Origin: Streptomyces durmitorensis
GTDB lineage: Bacteria > Actinomycetota > Actinomycetes > Streptomycetales > Streptomycetaceae
Length of the DNA: 64,000 nt
Direction of reading: 5' to 3'
Assembly: GCF_023498005.1 (NCBI RefSeq)
Contig: NZ_CP097289.1
Span: forward strand, 9,176,001 to 9,240,000
The notes beneath the pieces were generated by a model that made no database searches, was not told the origin of the DNA, and was given only the letters and a program-made list of their open reading frames with translations. This document shows positions 36,099-44,217 of this stretch, piece after piece (position 1 is the first letter of the stretch; each line of letters begins with the position of its first letter). A program made the position numbers and the translations under genes.

Positions 36099-37202
36099 AT
36101 GACCGAGGCCACAACAGGGACCGCCTCCCCGGAGGCAGCCCCCTACGAGCCGACGGCGGGCAAGGCGGGCCGCGGACGGCTCGTGACCACCTTGACGGTG
36201 CTCTCCGTGACACTGGTGCTCTCCGTGCTCGCCGGAATCGCCCTCGGCCCGACCGTCGTGCCGCTCGGGGACGTCGTGCGTTTCCTGACTGCCGCTCTCA
36301 CCGGCGGCAGCATCGGGGCGGACGAGGTGAGCGGCTACTCCATCGTCTGGCACGTGCGCACCCCACGGGTACTGCTCGCCGCCGTGGTCGGGGCGGGGCT
36401 CGCGGTCGTCGGCGTCGCCATCCAGGCGCTGGTGCGCAACGCCCTCGCCGACCCGTTCGTCCTCGGCATCTCGTCCGGCGCGTCGGTCGGAGCCACCGCG
36501 GTCGTGGTGTTCGGGGTCTTCGCGAGCCTGGGTGTCTTCGCCCTGTCCGCCGCCGCGTTCCTCGGGGCGCTCGGCGCCACCGTTCTGGTGTACCTGGCGG
36601 CGCGCGGACCGCTCGGCCTGACGCCGCTGCGTCTCGTCCTCACCGGTGTCGCGCTGGCATACGGGTTCCAGGCGCTGATGAGCGTCCTCGTCTTCCTCTC
36701 CCCGAACGGCCAGGCCGCCCGCACGGTCTTGTTCTGGCTCCTCGGCAGTCTCGGCTCGGCGTCCTGGGAGTCGCTGCCCCTCGCGGCAGGCGCCGTCCTG
36801 GTGACGGTCGTGGTGCTGCTGCGCCAGAGCCGGTCCCTGGACGTGCTGTCCCTTGGGGACGAGACCGCGGCCAGCCTGGGCGTGGACGCGGAGGCACTGC
36901 GGCGCCGCCTCTTCCTCCTCACGGCGGCGGCCACCGGTCTCATCGTCGCGGTCAGCGGCGCGATCGGCTTCGTCGGGCTCGTCCTGCCGCACGTCGTGCG
37001 CATCCTGGTGGGCTCGACACACCGCAGGGTCCTTGCCGTCGCGCCGCTCGCCGGTGCCTGCTTCCTGGTCTGGGTCGACCTCGTGGCCCGCACCGCGTTC
37101 GCCCCCGAGGAGCTGCCGCTCGGGGTCATCACCGCGCTCATCGGCGTACCGGTGTTCATCGTGCTGATGCGCCGCCGCGGCTATCTGTTCGGAGGGCGCT
37201 AG
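36099..37202 (+). CDS. FecCD-family ABC permease (metal-chelate or cobalamin type)
   Basis: 367 residues with about ten membrane spans. The FecCD signatures are present: HVRTPRVLLAAVVGAGLAVV, ALVRNALADPFVLGISSGAS, and the ATPase-contact region GAIGFVGLVLPHVVRILVG. It forms the membrane channel (as a homodimer, since only one permease gene is present) for import of an iron-siderophore, haem or corrinoid-like ligand. The ATPase gene begins right after its stop. Confidence 0.92.
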   Translation: MTEATTGTASPEAAPYEPTAGKAGRGRLVTTLTVLSVTLVLSVLAGIALGPTVVPLGDVVRFLTAALTGGSIGADEVSGYSIVWHVRTPRVLLAAVVGAGLAVVGVAIQALVRNALADPFVLGISSGASVGATAVVVFGVFASLGVFALSAAAFLGALGATVLVYLAARGPLGLTPLRLVLTGVALAYGFQALMSVLVFLSPNGQAARTVLFWLLGSLGSASWESLPLAAGAVLVTVVVLLRQSRSLDVLSLGDETAASLGVDAEALRRRLFLLTAAATGLIVAVSGAIGFVGLVLPHVVRILVGSTHRRVLAVAPLAGACFLVWVDLVARTAFAPEELPLGVITALIGVPVFIVLMRRRGYLFGGR

Positions 37203-38018
37203 ATGACCCTCGTACTGCGGGAGCTCTCGGTCGAGGCCGCGGGGCGCGCCCTGGTCGACCGGCTGAACATCGAGGTGGAGGCAGGGCGGATCGTCGGGGT
37301 CGTCGGCCCGAACGGCAGCGGCAAGTCCACCGCACTGCGCTGCGTCTACCGCGCGCTCAAGCCAACTTCGGGAGCCGTGCTCCTGGACGGCACCGACCTG
37401 GCGTCGCTCACACTGCGCGACAGCGCCCGGTCGATCGCCGCTCTCACCCAGGAGAGCCACACCGAACTCGACTTCACGGTCGACGAAGTCGTGGCCCTCG
37501 GCCGCGCCCCGCACGCGAGCGGCAACCATCCCCTCACCGCACGCGAACGCGCCCTGTGCCGCGAGGCGATGGACCGCCTCGACGTCACCCACCTCGCGGA
37601 CCGCAGCGTGCTCACCCTCTCCGGCGGCGAGCGGCAGCGCGTACTCGTGGCACGCGCCCTCGTCCAGGAACCCCGCGTCCTGGTCCTGGACGAGCCCACC
37701 AACCACCTCGACATCCGCCACCAGGTGGAACTCCTCTCCTTCCTGCGCGGATCGGGCCTCACCGTGCTCACGGCCCTGCACGACCTCAATCTGGCGGCCG
37801 CGGCCTGCGACAGCATCGCCGTCCTGAGCTCCGGCTCCCTGGTCACCACGGGCAGCCCGGCACAGGTCCTGAACCCCGAGCTGATCCGCAAGGTGTTCGG
37901 CGTCGACGCCACCGTCGTGCACCACCCGCGCACCGGGACGCCCCAACTCGTCTACGACCTCGCCCCCACCGGCACCCCGGCACCCGCCGACGCCCTGGCA
38001 GAAGGACCGCACTCATGA
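37203..38018 (+). CDS. FecE-type ABC transporter ATPase
   Basis: 271 residues. Walker A is VVGPNGSGKSTALRC (about 33-47), the signature is TLSGGERQRVLVARAL (about 138-153), and Walker B is RVLVLDEPTNHLDIRHQVEL, with the switch His in ALHDLNLAA. The length and TNHLDIRHQ segment are typical of iron-chelate/cobalamin importers. The start immediately follows the permease stop, and its end overlaps the binding protein (ATGA). Confidence 0.94.
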   Translation: MTLVLRELSVEAAGRALVDRLNIEVEAGRIVGVVGPNGSGKSTALRCVYRALKPTSGAVLLDGTDLASLTLRDSARSIAALTQESHTELDFTVDEVVALGRAPHASGNHPLTARERALCREAMDRLDVTHLADRSVLTLSGGERQRVLVARALVQEPRVLVLDEPTNHLDIRHQVELLSFLRGSGLTVLTALHDLNLAAAACDSIAVLSSGSLVTTGSPAQVLNPELIRKVFGVDATVVHHPRTGTPQLVYDLAPTGTPAPADALAEGPHS

Positions 38019-39022
38019 ACCGACCACCGCTGCCCCGCACCCTGGCAGCCGCCGTGCTGCTCACGACCGGGCTCCTGACCACCGGCTGCGGCGCCGAGGT
38101 CGAGCCGACGGCGAAGAACAAGGCGGAGACGGTCACCGTCAACAACTGCGGCAAGGACGTCACGTACACCCGTCCCGAGCGTCCGGTGGCCTACGACGTC
38201 AGTGGCGCCGAGAAGATGTTCTCCCTCGGTCTCGCCGACCGGATGCGCGGCTACGTCATGAACAAGCTCGGCGACCCCTCCATCAAGGGCTCGCCCTGGC
38301 GCACGGACTACGCCGACGTGGAGCGCCTGGGCACCGAGCGCATCACCCGGGAGATCGTGGTCGACGCCAAGGCCGACTTCGTCCTCGCCGGGTGGAACTC
38401 CGGCTTCAGCGAGGAGCGCGGCATCACGCCCGCCCTCCTGGACAAGGTCGGGTCCGCCAGCTATCTGCACACCGAGACATGCTGGGACTACGGCGACAAG
38501 AGCGTCGACGTCACGCCCCTTGAGGCGCTCTACACCGACCTGGACAACCTGGGCCGGATCTTCGGCGTGGAGAAGCGGGCCGAGAAGGTCGTCACCGACC
38601 TCAAGGGGCGCGTCACCGCCCTGAAGAAGACCTGGCCCGAGAAGGGCGACCCGGCCAAGGTCTTCGTCTACGACTCGGGGACCGACCAGCCCTTCACCGC
38701 AGGGCGCCATGCCGCACCGAACGACATCATCAAGGCAGCGGGCGCGACGAACGTCTTCGACGGCCTCGACAAGGGCTGGACGACGGTGGGCTGGGAACCG
38801 GTCATCAAGGCGAAGCCCGAGGTCATCGTCATCATCGACTACGCGGACCAGCCCGCCAAGGAGAAGATCGCCTACCTGAAGTCGCTCCCCGGCCTGAAGT
38901 CGGTCCCGGCCGTGAAGGAGGGCCGCTTCTTCGTCATGTCCTACGGCGACGCCGTCAGCGGCCCGCGCAACGTCAAGGGCGCCGAGGACCTGGGCGGCTA
39001 CCTCCGGTCGGTCGGGCGGTGA
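38015..39022 (+). CDS. Metal-chelate-type ABC substrate-binding lipoprotein
   Basis: 335 residues. The signal peptide ends with lipobox LLTTGCG (Cys about 25). The mature part is a FecB/BtuF-type two-lobe protein with the rigid helix, beginning NCGKDVTYTRPERPVAYDVS and including GWEPVIKAKPEVIVIIDYAD near the C-terminus. Such proteins bind ferric siderophores, haem, corrinoids or related chelates. It couples to the ATPase and to the PLP enzyme by 4-nt overlaps, so import and biosynthesis are one transcript. Confidence 0.92.
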   Translation: MNRPPLPRTLAAAVLLTTGLLTTGCGAEVEPTAKNKAETVTVNNCGKDVTYTRPERPVAYDVSGAEKMFSLGLADRMRGYVMNKLGDPSIKGSPWRTDYADVERLGTERITREIVVDAKADFVLAGWNSGFSEERGITPALLDKVGSASYLHTETCWDYGDKSVDVTPLEALYTDLDNLGRIFGVEKRAEKVVTDLKGRVTALKKTWPEKGDPAKVFVYDSGTDQPFTAGRHAAPNDIIKAAGATNVFDGLDKGWTTVGWEPVIKAKPEVIVIIDYADQPAKEKIAYLKSLPGLKSVPAVKEGRFFVMSYGDAVSGPRNVKGAEDLGGYLRSVGR

Positions 39023-40116
39023 CCCCCTTGCGCATGGCAGCGGCCCCCGCGGCCACCGTCCACGGGCACATCACCGACGCGATGAAAGCCCCCGACCTGC
39101 TGCGGCTCTCCGACAACGTCGTCCTGGCACGCTTCGAGACGATGAAGGTGTACGCGGCGCTCGGCGCGGTCCGCACCCTCCTCGAACGCGGCACCGTACG
39201 GCCCGGCCAGACCCTCGTGGACAGCTCAAGCGGCATTTACGCCCTTGCCCTCGCCATGGCCTGTCACCGCTACGGCCTCGGCTGCCACATCGTCGCCTCC
39301 ACCACCGTCGACGCCGCGATGCGCGCCCAGTTGGAGATCCTCGGCGCGACCGTGGACCAGATGCCGCCCTCGGACAGCCTGCGGCTCGACCAGGAGCGGC
39401 GGGTGCGGCGGGTGCGGCAACTGCTCGTCGAACGCGGCGACCTGCACTGGATGCGGCAGTACCACGACGGCGTCCACTACGCCGGCTACGAGGAGTTCGC
39501 GGACCTGGTCGACGCCGCCCTGCCCGACGCCCCGCTGACCGTGGTCGGAGCCGTCGGCACCGGTGCCTCCACCGGCGGACTCGTCCAACCGCTGCGCGAA
39601 CGCGGCCGTGAGGTACGGCTGTTGGGGCTTCAGCCCTTCGGCAGCGTCACCTTCGGCAGCGAGGACTTCAGCGACCCCGAGGCGATCATCGCCGGGATCG
39701 GCAGCTCGATCCCCTTCGACAACGTCCGCCACGACCTGTACGACACCCTCCACTGGGTCGACTTCCGGCACGCCATGGCGGGAGCCGTCGATCTGCTGCG
39801 CGCCCACGCGGTGTTCGCGGGCCTCTCCACCGGGGCGGCCCACCTAGTCACGGCCTGGGAGGCGGCCCGCAACCCGGACCGTATGCATCTGGTGATCGGC
39901 GCCGACACGGGACACCGCTACACCGAGCGGGTCTTCTCCCGTCACCAGGAGGCCCTCGACCCGCGCACCCTCAAGCCGCACCAGATCACCGACCTGGCCG
40001 ACCTCGCCCTGCCGTGGTCGGCGATGGAGTGGAACCGGCGCAGCTACGACGTACGCACGAAGAAGCACGAGGACGTACGCACCAAGAAGCACGAGAAGGA
40101 GGGGAAGGCATCGTGA
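39019..40116 (+). CDS. PLP-dependent enzyme of the cysteine synthase / SbnA fold
   Basis: 365 residues. The fold-II PLP elements are divergent but recognisable: candidate Schiff-base lysine in ARFETMKVYAALGA (about residue 43), an asparagine-poor loop VDSSSGIYALALAMA in place of the usual SSGNTG, and the phosphate-binding glycine stretch VVGAVGTGASTGGLV. Relatives make 2,3-diaminopropionate, cysteine or cystathionine-type amino acids by beta-replacement. The missing NPxGSxKxR consensus means the reaction is uncertain. The C-terminus has two copies of DVRTKKHE. It overlaps both neighbours by 4 nt. Confidence 0.78.
   Translation: MTPLRMAAAPAATVHGHITDAMKAPDLLRLSDNVVLARFETMKVYAALGAVRTLLERGTVRPGQTLVDSSSGIYALALAMACHRYGLGCHIVASTTVDAAMRAQLEILGATVDQMPPSDSLRLDQERRVRRVRQLLVERGDLHWMRQYHDGVHYAGYEEFADLVDAALPDAPLTVVGAVGTGASTGGLVQPLRERGREVRLLGLQPFGSVTFGSEDFSDPEAIIAGIGSSIPFDNVRHDLYDTLHWVDFRHAMAGAVDLLRAHAVFAGLSTGAAHLVTAWEAARNPDRMHLVIGADTGHRYTERVFSRHQEALDPRTLKPHQITDLADLALPWSAMEWNRRSYDVRTKKHEDVRTKKHEKEGKAS
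40048..40095 (+). repeat. 24-nt in-frame tandem duplication in PLP enzyme gene
   Basis: Two 24-base units (40048-40071 and 40072-40095) differ by one base and encode DVRTKKHE twice at the enzyme's C-terminus, directly before the overlap with the ATP-grasp start. It looks like a recent in-frame duplication. Confidence 0.85.
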
Positions 40117-41339
40117 CGATCGCCGCCCTGGAAGCACTCACCTTCGGCCTCGGACGTCTGGTGGAGGCGGCCGGTGCCGCCGGGCACCGGCTGTGTCTGC
40201 TCACGGGCGACCGAGCCGTCTACCGGCATGAACTGGACCGCCTGGAACCGGGAGCACTCGACATCGTCGACGTCGACACCCGTGACACGGCCGCGTCCGC
40301 CGCGGCCCTGGCCGCGGTGCCCGGCCTGAAGGGGCTCATCAACTCGACCGACACCTGGAGCGTGCCGGGCGCCGACCTCGCCGCCGAACTCGGCCTGCCG
40401 GGGCCCGACCCGGCCGCGGTCCGCCTCCTGCGGGACAAATCCCGGGTGCGCAACCTCCTCCACGAGCAGGACCTGAGCCGCGGCCCCGGCCTCACGATCC
40501 CGGCCGACCCCTCGGCGGCCGACGAGGTGCTCCAGCGGATCGGCCTGCCGGTGGTCCTCAAGGACTCGGCGGGCACCTCGTCGCGCAACGTCTGGCTGGT
40601 CCGCGACGAGCGGCAGCTGCACACCGCTCTCCGCGAGGCCGCCCAACGCCCCTTCGCCGGGGGGCTGTTCGCGGAACCCTTCTTCGCCGGGCCCGTCTAC
40701 AGCGCGGAGACGCTCAGCTGGGCGGGCGAGACGAAGCTCCTGGGCGTGCTCAGCCGGCAGATGTCCTCCGAGCCCTCCGTCCGGGAGGAGGCCGCGGCCT
40801 TCCCCGTCGCCCTGCCGGAACCGGAGTTCGCCCTCATCGAGGACTGGGTGGGGCGCGTCTTGAGGACGGCGGACCACGACGCGGACTTCGCACACGTCGA
40901 GTTCGTCCTCACCACCGACGGTCCTCAGCTCGTGGAGATCAACCGTCGCATCGGCGGCGCACTCGTCGGAGAGGCACTGTGCCGCGCCCTGCGCACGAAT
41001 GTGTACGACGCGACGATCGCCGTGGCACTGGGCCTGCGCCCCGCCCTGCTCGACGCACCGGCGGCCACGGGCCCCGCCACGGGATTCGTCCTCGTCTACC
41101 CCGACCGGCCGGGCACCCTCACCGGATGGACCGGCCTCGACGGCCTCGCCGCCTTCCCCGGCTCGCCCGAGTGGTATCCCACCGCGGCCCCCGGCGACCG
41201 CCTGGAGCACGTGAACGACCAGCGCGGCTGCACCGGGATCGTCCTCGCCGAGGGCGTGACCGCGGAACTGGCCCTGCACCGTGCGCTCAGCGCGGCCGGG
41301 AGCATACGGCCGCTCGTCGCCGCCCACGCCCCGGAGTGA
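40113..41339 (+). CDS. ATP-grasp ligase (amino-acid/peptide ligase type)
   Basis: 408 residues from the GTG that overlaps the PLP stop (GTGA), with GGAGGGG ribosome site. The ATP-grasp fold appears as LPVVLKDSAGTSSRNVWLV (ATP-binding lysine, about 150-168), AHVEFVLTTDG and the metal-binding LVEINRRIGGALVG (about 275-288). That Glu-x-Asn-x-Arg...GG pattern is shared with L-amino-acid and dipeptide ligases. It would join an amino acid, perhaps made by the PLP enzyme, to a carboxylate with ATP. It couples to the MFS gene by GTGA. Confidence 0.88.
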   Translation: MTIAALEALTFGLGRLVEAAGAAGHRLCLLTGDRAVYRHELDRLEPGALDIVDVDTRDTAASAAALAAVPGLKGLINSTDTWSVPGADLAAELGLPGPDPAAVRLLRDKSRVRNLLHEQDLSRGPGLTIPADPSAADEVLQRIGLPVVLKDSAGTSSRNVWLVRDERQLHTALREAAQRPFAGGLFAEPFFAGPVYSAETLSWAGETKLLGVLSRQMSSEPSVREEAAAFPVALPEPEFALIEDWVGRVLRTADHDADFAHVEFVLTTDGPQLVEINRRIGGALVGEALCRALRTNVYDATIAVALGLRPALLDAPAATGPATGFVLVYPDRPGTLTGWTGLDGLAAFPGSPEWYPTAAPGDRLEHVNDQRGCTGIVLAEGVTAELALHRALSAAGSIRPLVAAHAPE

Positions 41340-42571
41340 CGCTCCTCGGGAAGCCGCGCGGACGCCTGCGATCCGGCTTCGCGCGGCTGACCGGGCCGCA
41401 ACGGTTCCTGCTCGCCGGGTCGTTCCTGATCCCGCTCGGCAGCTTCGCCGTTCTGCCCTTCATGTCGGTGCTGCTCCACGAGCGGCTCGGCATGGGGCTC
41501 GGCACGGTCGGCGTCGTACTCGCCGTCGCCTCGCTGGTGCAGTTCTCGGGCGGTGCGGTGGGCGGCGCGGTCGCCGAGCGCATCGGGCTGCGGCGCACGA
41601 TGCTGCTCGCCCTGGTGATCCGCACGGCGGGGTTCGGCTGCTTCCTGCCCGGCCTGCGCCACCCGGCCGCCGCCGTCCTCGCCCTCTTCCTGGTGTCCGT
41701 CGGCGCCGCGCTCTATCTGCCCGCCAACAAGGCGTACTTGATACACGAGGTCGACGAGGAGCGGCGCCCCCTGCTGCTGTCCGCGAGCGGCTCGGCGCTG
41801 AACGCGGGCATCGCCCTGGGGCCGCTGGCGGCGGCACCCTTCGTCCTGAGCGCATCGGCAGGACTCTTCGCCGCGGTGACCGTGCTGTTCGCGGTGATCA
41901 CGGCGGGCCATGCGCTGCTGCCCGCGGAGGGCCCCGAGCGCGGCCGGAGCGACAGGGCCGGACAGGAACAACCCGCGCACCGGGAAAGCGCGTTCGCCGG
42001 TCTCGCGGTGCTGCCCTTCGCGACCACCGTCCTGAGCCTGTACGTCTTCATGTTCTTCCAGCACTACCTCGCGCTGTACGCGGTGCCCCGCACCTCGACG
42101 ACGTACTACGGCCTTGTCCTCGCGCTCTACGCGTTCCTGCTCGTCGTCGCGCAGCTCCTCCTCGCGGACCGGATCGCGCGCCTGCCCTACGCCCGCGCCC
42201 TGTGGATCGGCTTCGGCGCGATGGCCGCAGGCATGGCCATGCTCGCCGTCGGCAGCCACGCCGCGATCCTCGCCGGAGCCCTGCTCGTCTGCGTCGGCGA
42301 GATCGTCCTGTTCTTCAAGAACGACCTCGAAGCCCTGGCCCGGTCGCGCCGCGCACCCGCCGTCGTCTTCGGTCACCAGCGCCTCGCGGCCGGGATCGGC
42401 GCCTTCGTCAGCGGAGTCGCCGGAGGCGAGGGCTACCAGCTGGCCGAACGCACAGGCGGTGCGGGCCAGTTCTGGGTCGCCGTCGCCGCGCAGTGCGTGC
42501 TGCTGCCCCTGCTCCTGAGGCGCTGGTCCCGCGGGTCCGGCCGGTCGGCCGTCACAGGCCGAGGTCGCTGA
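41336..42571 (+). CDS. MFS transporter, likely product exporter
   Basis: 411 residues from a GTG overlapping the ATP-grasp stop. About 12 hydrophobic segments are seen, with the cytosolic loop [20 protein letters not shown] in the expected MFS position. It is the last gene of the operon. Since importer, ligase and MFS exporter share a transcript, export of the assembled molecule is the simplest role, as CntE-type MFS proteins do for metallophores; this is inference. The 3' end overlaps the convergent DUF1348 gene by 20 nt. Confidence 0.88.
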   Translation: MTLLGKPRGRLRSGFARLTGPQRFLLAGSFLIPLGSFAVLPFMSVLLHERLGMGLGTVGVVLAVASLVQFSGGAVGGAVAERIGLRRTMLLALVIRTAGFGCFLPGLRHPAAAVLALFLVSVGAALYLPANKAYLIHEVDEERRPLLLSASGSALNAGIALGPLAAAPFVLSASAGLFAAVTVLFAVITAGHALLPAEGPERGRSDRAGQEQPAHRESAFAGLAVLPFATTVLSLYVFMFFQHYLALYAVPRTSTTYYGLVLALYAFLLVVAQLLLADRIARLPYARALWIGFGAMAAGMAMLAVGSHAAILAGALLVCVGEIVLFFKNDLEALARSRRAPAVVFGHQRLAAGIGAFVSGVAGGEGYQLAERTGGAGQFWVAVAAQCVLLPLLLRRWSRGSGRSAVTGRGR

Positions 42572-43019
42572 GCCCGGGGTGGTCGTCGGGGCGGCGGCCG
42601 AGCGGCCAGTGGTACGTGCGGTCGGACTCCTGGATGGGCAGGTCGTTGATGCAGGCGTGCCGGACGCGCATCAGGCCGTCGTCGTCGAATTCCCAGTTCT
42701 CGTTGCCGTACGAGCGGTACCAGTGGCCGGAGTCGTCGTGCCATTCGTAGGCGAAGCGCACCGCGATGCGGTGGCCGTCGTGCGCCCACAGCTCCTTGAT
42801 GAGGCGGTAGTCGAGCTCCCGGTCCCACTTGCGGGACAGGAAGGCGACGATCGCCTCGCGCCCCGTGACGAACTCCGCGCGGTTCCGCCAGCGGGAGTCC
42901 TTGCTGTAGGCGAGGGAGACCTTCTCGGGATCGCGGGAGTTCCAGCCGTCCTCGGCGAGGCGAACCTTCTCGGCCGCGGTCTCCCGGGTGAAGGGCGGGA
43001 CGGGGGGTCGTGTGGTCAT
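42552..43019 (-). CDS. DUF1348 / NTF2-like (SnoaL-fold) protein
   Basis: 155 residues. The sequence [40 protein letters not shown] and [20 protein letters not shown] is typical of DUF1348, a cone-shaped NTF2-like fold. Members are small cytosolic proteins, often annotated as hydrolase or isomerase-like, without a settled function. The gene is divergent from a TetR regulator across a region with three identical-core operators, so it is a likely target of that repressor. Confidence 0.88.
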   Translation of the reverse strand: MTTRPPVPPFTRETAAEKVRLAEDGWNSRDPEKVSLAYSKDSRWRNRAEFVTGREAIVAFLSRKWDRELDYRLIKELWAHDGHRIAVRFAYEWHDDSGHWYRSYGNENWEFDDDGLMRVRHACINDLPIQESDRTYHWPLGRRPDDHPGLSDLGL

Positions 43020-43047
43020 GGCTCTCTCCTACACGTCGCACAGTCGC

Positions 43048-43063
43048 GAGAACGGTCGTTCTC
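43048..43063. promoter_or_regulatory. TetR operator copy 1
   Basis: GAGAACGGTCGTTCTC is symmetrical except for its two central bases. It is the copy nearest the DUF1348 start, 29 nt upstream, probably over or next to that promoter's start point. Confidence 0.8.
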
Positions 43064-43084
43064 CGGCGAGGGAGTCCACGGTAG

Positions 43085-43100
43085 GAGAACGGTCGTTCTC
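43085..43100. promoter_or_regulatory. TetR operator copy 2
   Basis: This is the same 16-mer, GAGAACGGTCGTTCTC, in the same orientation as copy 1 and 37 nt away from it. It is central in the divergent region and could influence both promoters. Confidence 0.8.
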
Positions 43101-43140
43101 GCGCAATGATGCGGGCGCGCCCAGGGCCGTAGTAGGGTCG

Positions 43141-43156
43141 GAGAACGACCGTTCTC
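43141..43156. promoter_or_regulatory. TetR operator copy 3
   Basis: GAGAACGACCGTTCTC is the exact reverse complement of copies 1 and 2, starting 56 nt after copy 2 and lying 48 nt before the TetR start, so autoregulation is likely. Confidence 0.8.
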
Positions 43157-43203
43157 GCCCCCAGTTCCCGCCCCGGTCCCCGTCCTCGTCCCTTGGAGCT
43201 CGC

Positions 43204-43788
43204 ATGGATCGCGCCGAAGCGGAAGTCAGACTCCTTGACGCCGCCGAGGAGCTCTTCTACGAGCGCGGGATCCAGGCCGTGGGCATGGACCAGGTGCGTG
43301 CGGCCTCGGGCGTCTCGCTCAAGCGGCTGTATCAGGTCTACCCCTCGAAATCGGAGCTCGTCCTCGCCTGCCTGGAGCGCCGCGACCGCCGCTGGCGGAG
43401 CCGGCTCGCCGAGTACGCGGAGAGCGTGCCGGGCGGGGTGGTGGAGCGCGTCCTCGCGGTCTACGACTGGCTCTACGAGTGGTTCTGCGAGCCGGACTTC
43501 CGGGGCTGCGCGTTCATCAACTCGTTCGGCGAACTCAGGGCCGCCGACCCGGCGGTGGCCGACGCCGTCCGGGCCCACAAGAGCGCCTTCCACGCCTACA
43601 TGGCGGGACTTGTGGCCGCGGCGGGCGAATCGGGGCAGACTGTCGGCCCGTTGGTCCTGCTCGCGGAGGGGGCCATCACCACGGCCGCGATCACGGGTTC
43701 ACCCGAACCGGCGCGCCAAGCCCGCCTTGGCGCGGCCCAGTTGCTGGCCGCGTGGCAACCGCCGGTCACTCGACAGGAAGAAGGCTGA
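43204..43788 (+). CDS. TetR-family regulator
   Basis: 194 residues from the ATG giving MDRAEAEVRLLDAAEELFYE. The TetR HTH (about 8-52) is GIQAVGMDQVRAASGVSLKR followed by LYQVYPSKSELV. The ligand domain carries DWLYEWFCEPDFRGCAFINS, common in a broad AcrR-like subgroup. Three palindromes with GAGAACG/CGTTCTC arms lie between it and the divergent DUF1348 gene. It also overlaps the downstream F420-type gene (TGATG), so that gene is probably in the regulon. Confidence 0.92.
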   Translation: MDRAEAEVRLLDAAEELFYERGIQAVGMDQVRAASGVSLKRLYQVYPSKSELVLACLERRDRRWRSRLAEYAESVPGGVVERVLAVYDWLYEWFCEPDFRGCAFINSFGELRAADPAVADAVRAHKSAFHAYMAGLVAAAGESGQTVGPLVLLAEGAITTAAITGSPEPARQARLGAAQLLAAWQPPVTRQEEG

Positions 43789-44216
43789 TGGCCAAGACGT
43801 ATCGCATCGGTTTCGGCACGCGCCTGATCAACGGCGTGTTCCGGACGATGACCCGGTTCGGGATGGGCAAGGGCTACCGCTACATCCTGACCGTGCGCGG
43901 CAGGAAGTCGGGCCGTCCGTTCTCCACCCCGGTCGACGTGATGTCAGCCGGGGGCGAGCGCTGGCTCGTCGGCGCCTACGGCGTGAGCAACTGGGTGCGC
44001 AACGCCCGCGTGGCCGGTCAGGTCGACCTCAGCAGGGGCGGCAGGTCCGAGACCGTGCGCGTGGTCGAGCTGGGCCCCGAGGAGAGCGTCCCCGTCCTTC
44101 GCCAGTACTGGCGCGAAGTACCCGTCACCCGCCCCTACTTCGACGTGACGGGCGACTCGACGGACGAGGAGTTCGCCGCCGAGTCGGTACGTCATCCGGT
44201 GTTCCGCCTGGTCTAG
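43788..44216 (+). CDS. Deazaflavin (F420)-dependent nitroreductase-family protein
   Basis: 142 residues, with the ATG overlapping the TetR stop. The split-barrel DDN-type fold is indicated by YRYILTVRGRKSGRPFSTPV, VDVMSAGGERWLVGAYG and VSNWVRNARVAGQVDLSRGG. Actinobacterial members use F420H2 to reduce quinones or similar acceptors. Coupling to the TetR gene suggests induction by the same signal, possibly a redox-active compound. It ends one base before the convergent amylase stop. Confidence 0.87.
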   Translation: MAKTYRIGFGTRLINGVFRTMTRFGMGKGYRYILTVRGRKSGRPFSTPVDVMSAGGERWLVGAYGVSNWVRNARVAGQVDLSRGGRSETVRVVELGPEESVPVLRQYWREVPVTRPYFDVTGDSTDEEFAAESVRHPVFRLV

Positions 44217-44217
44217 A

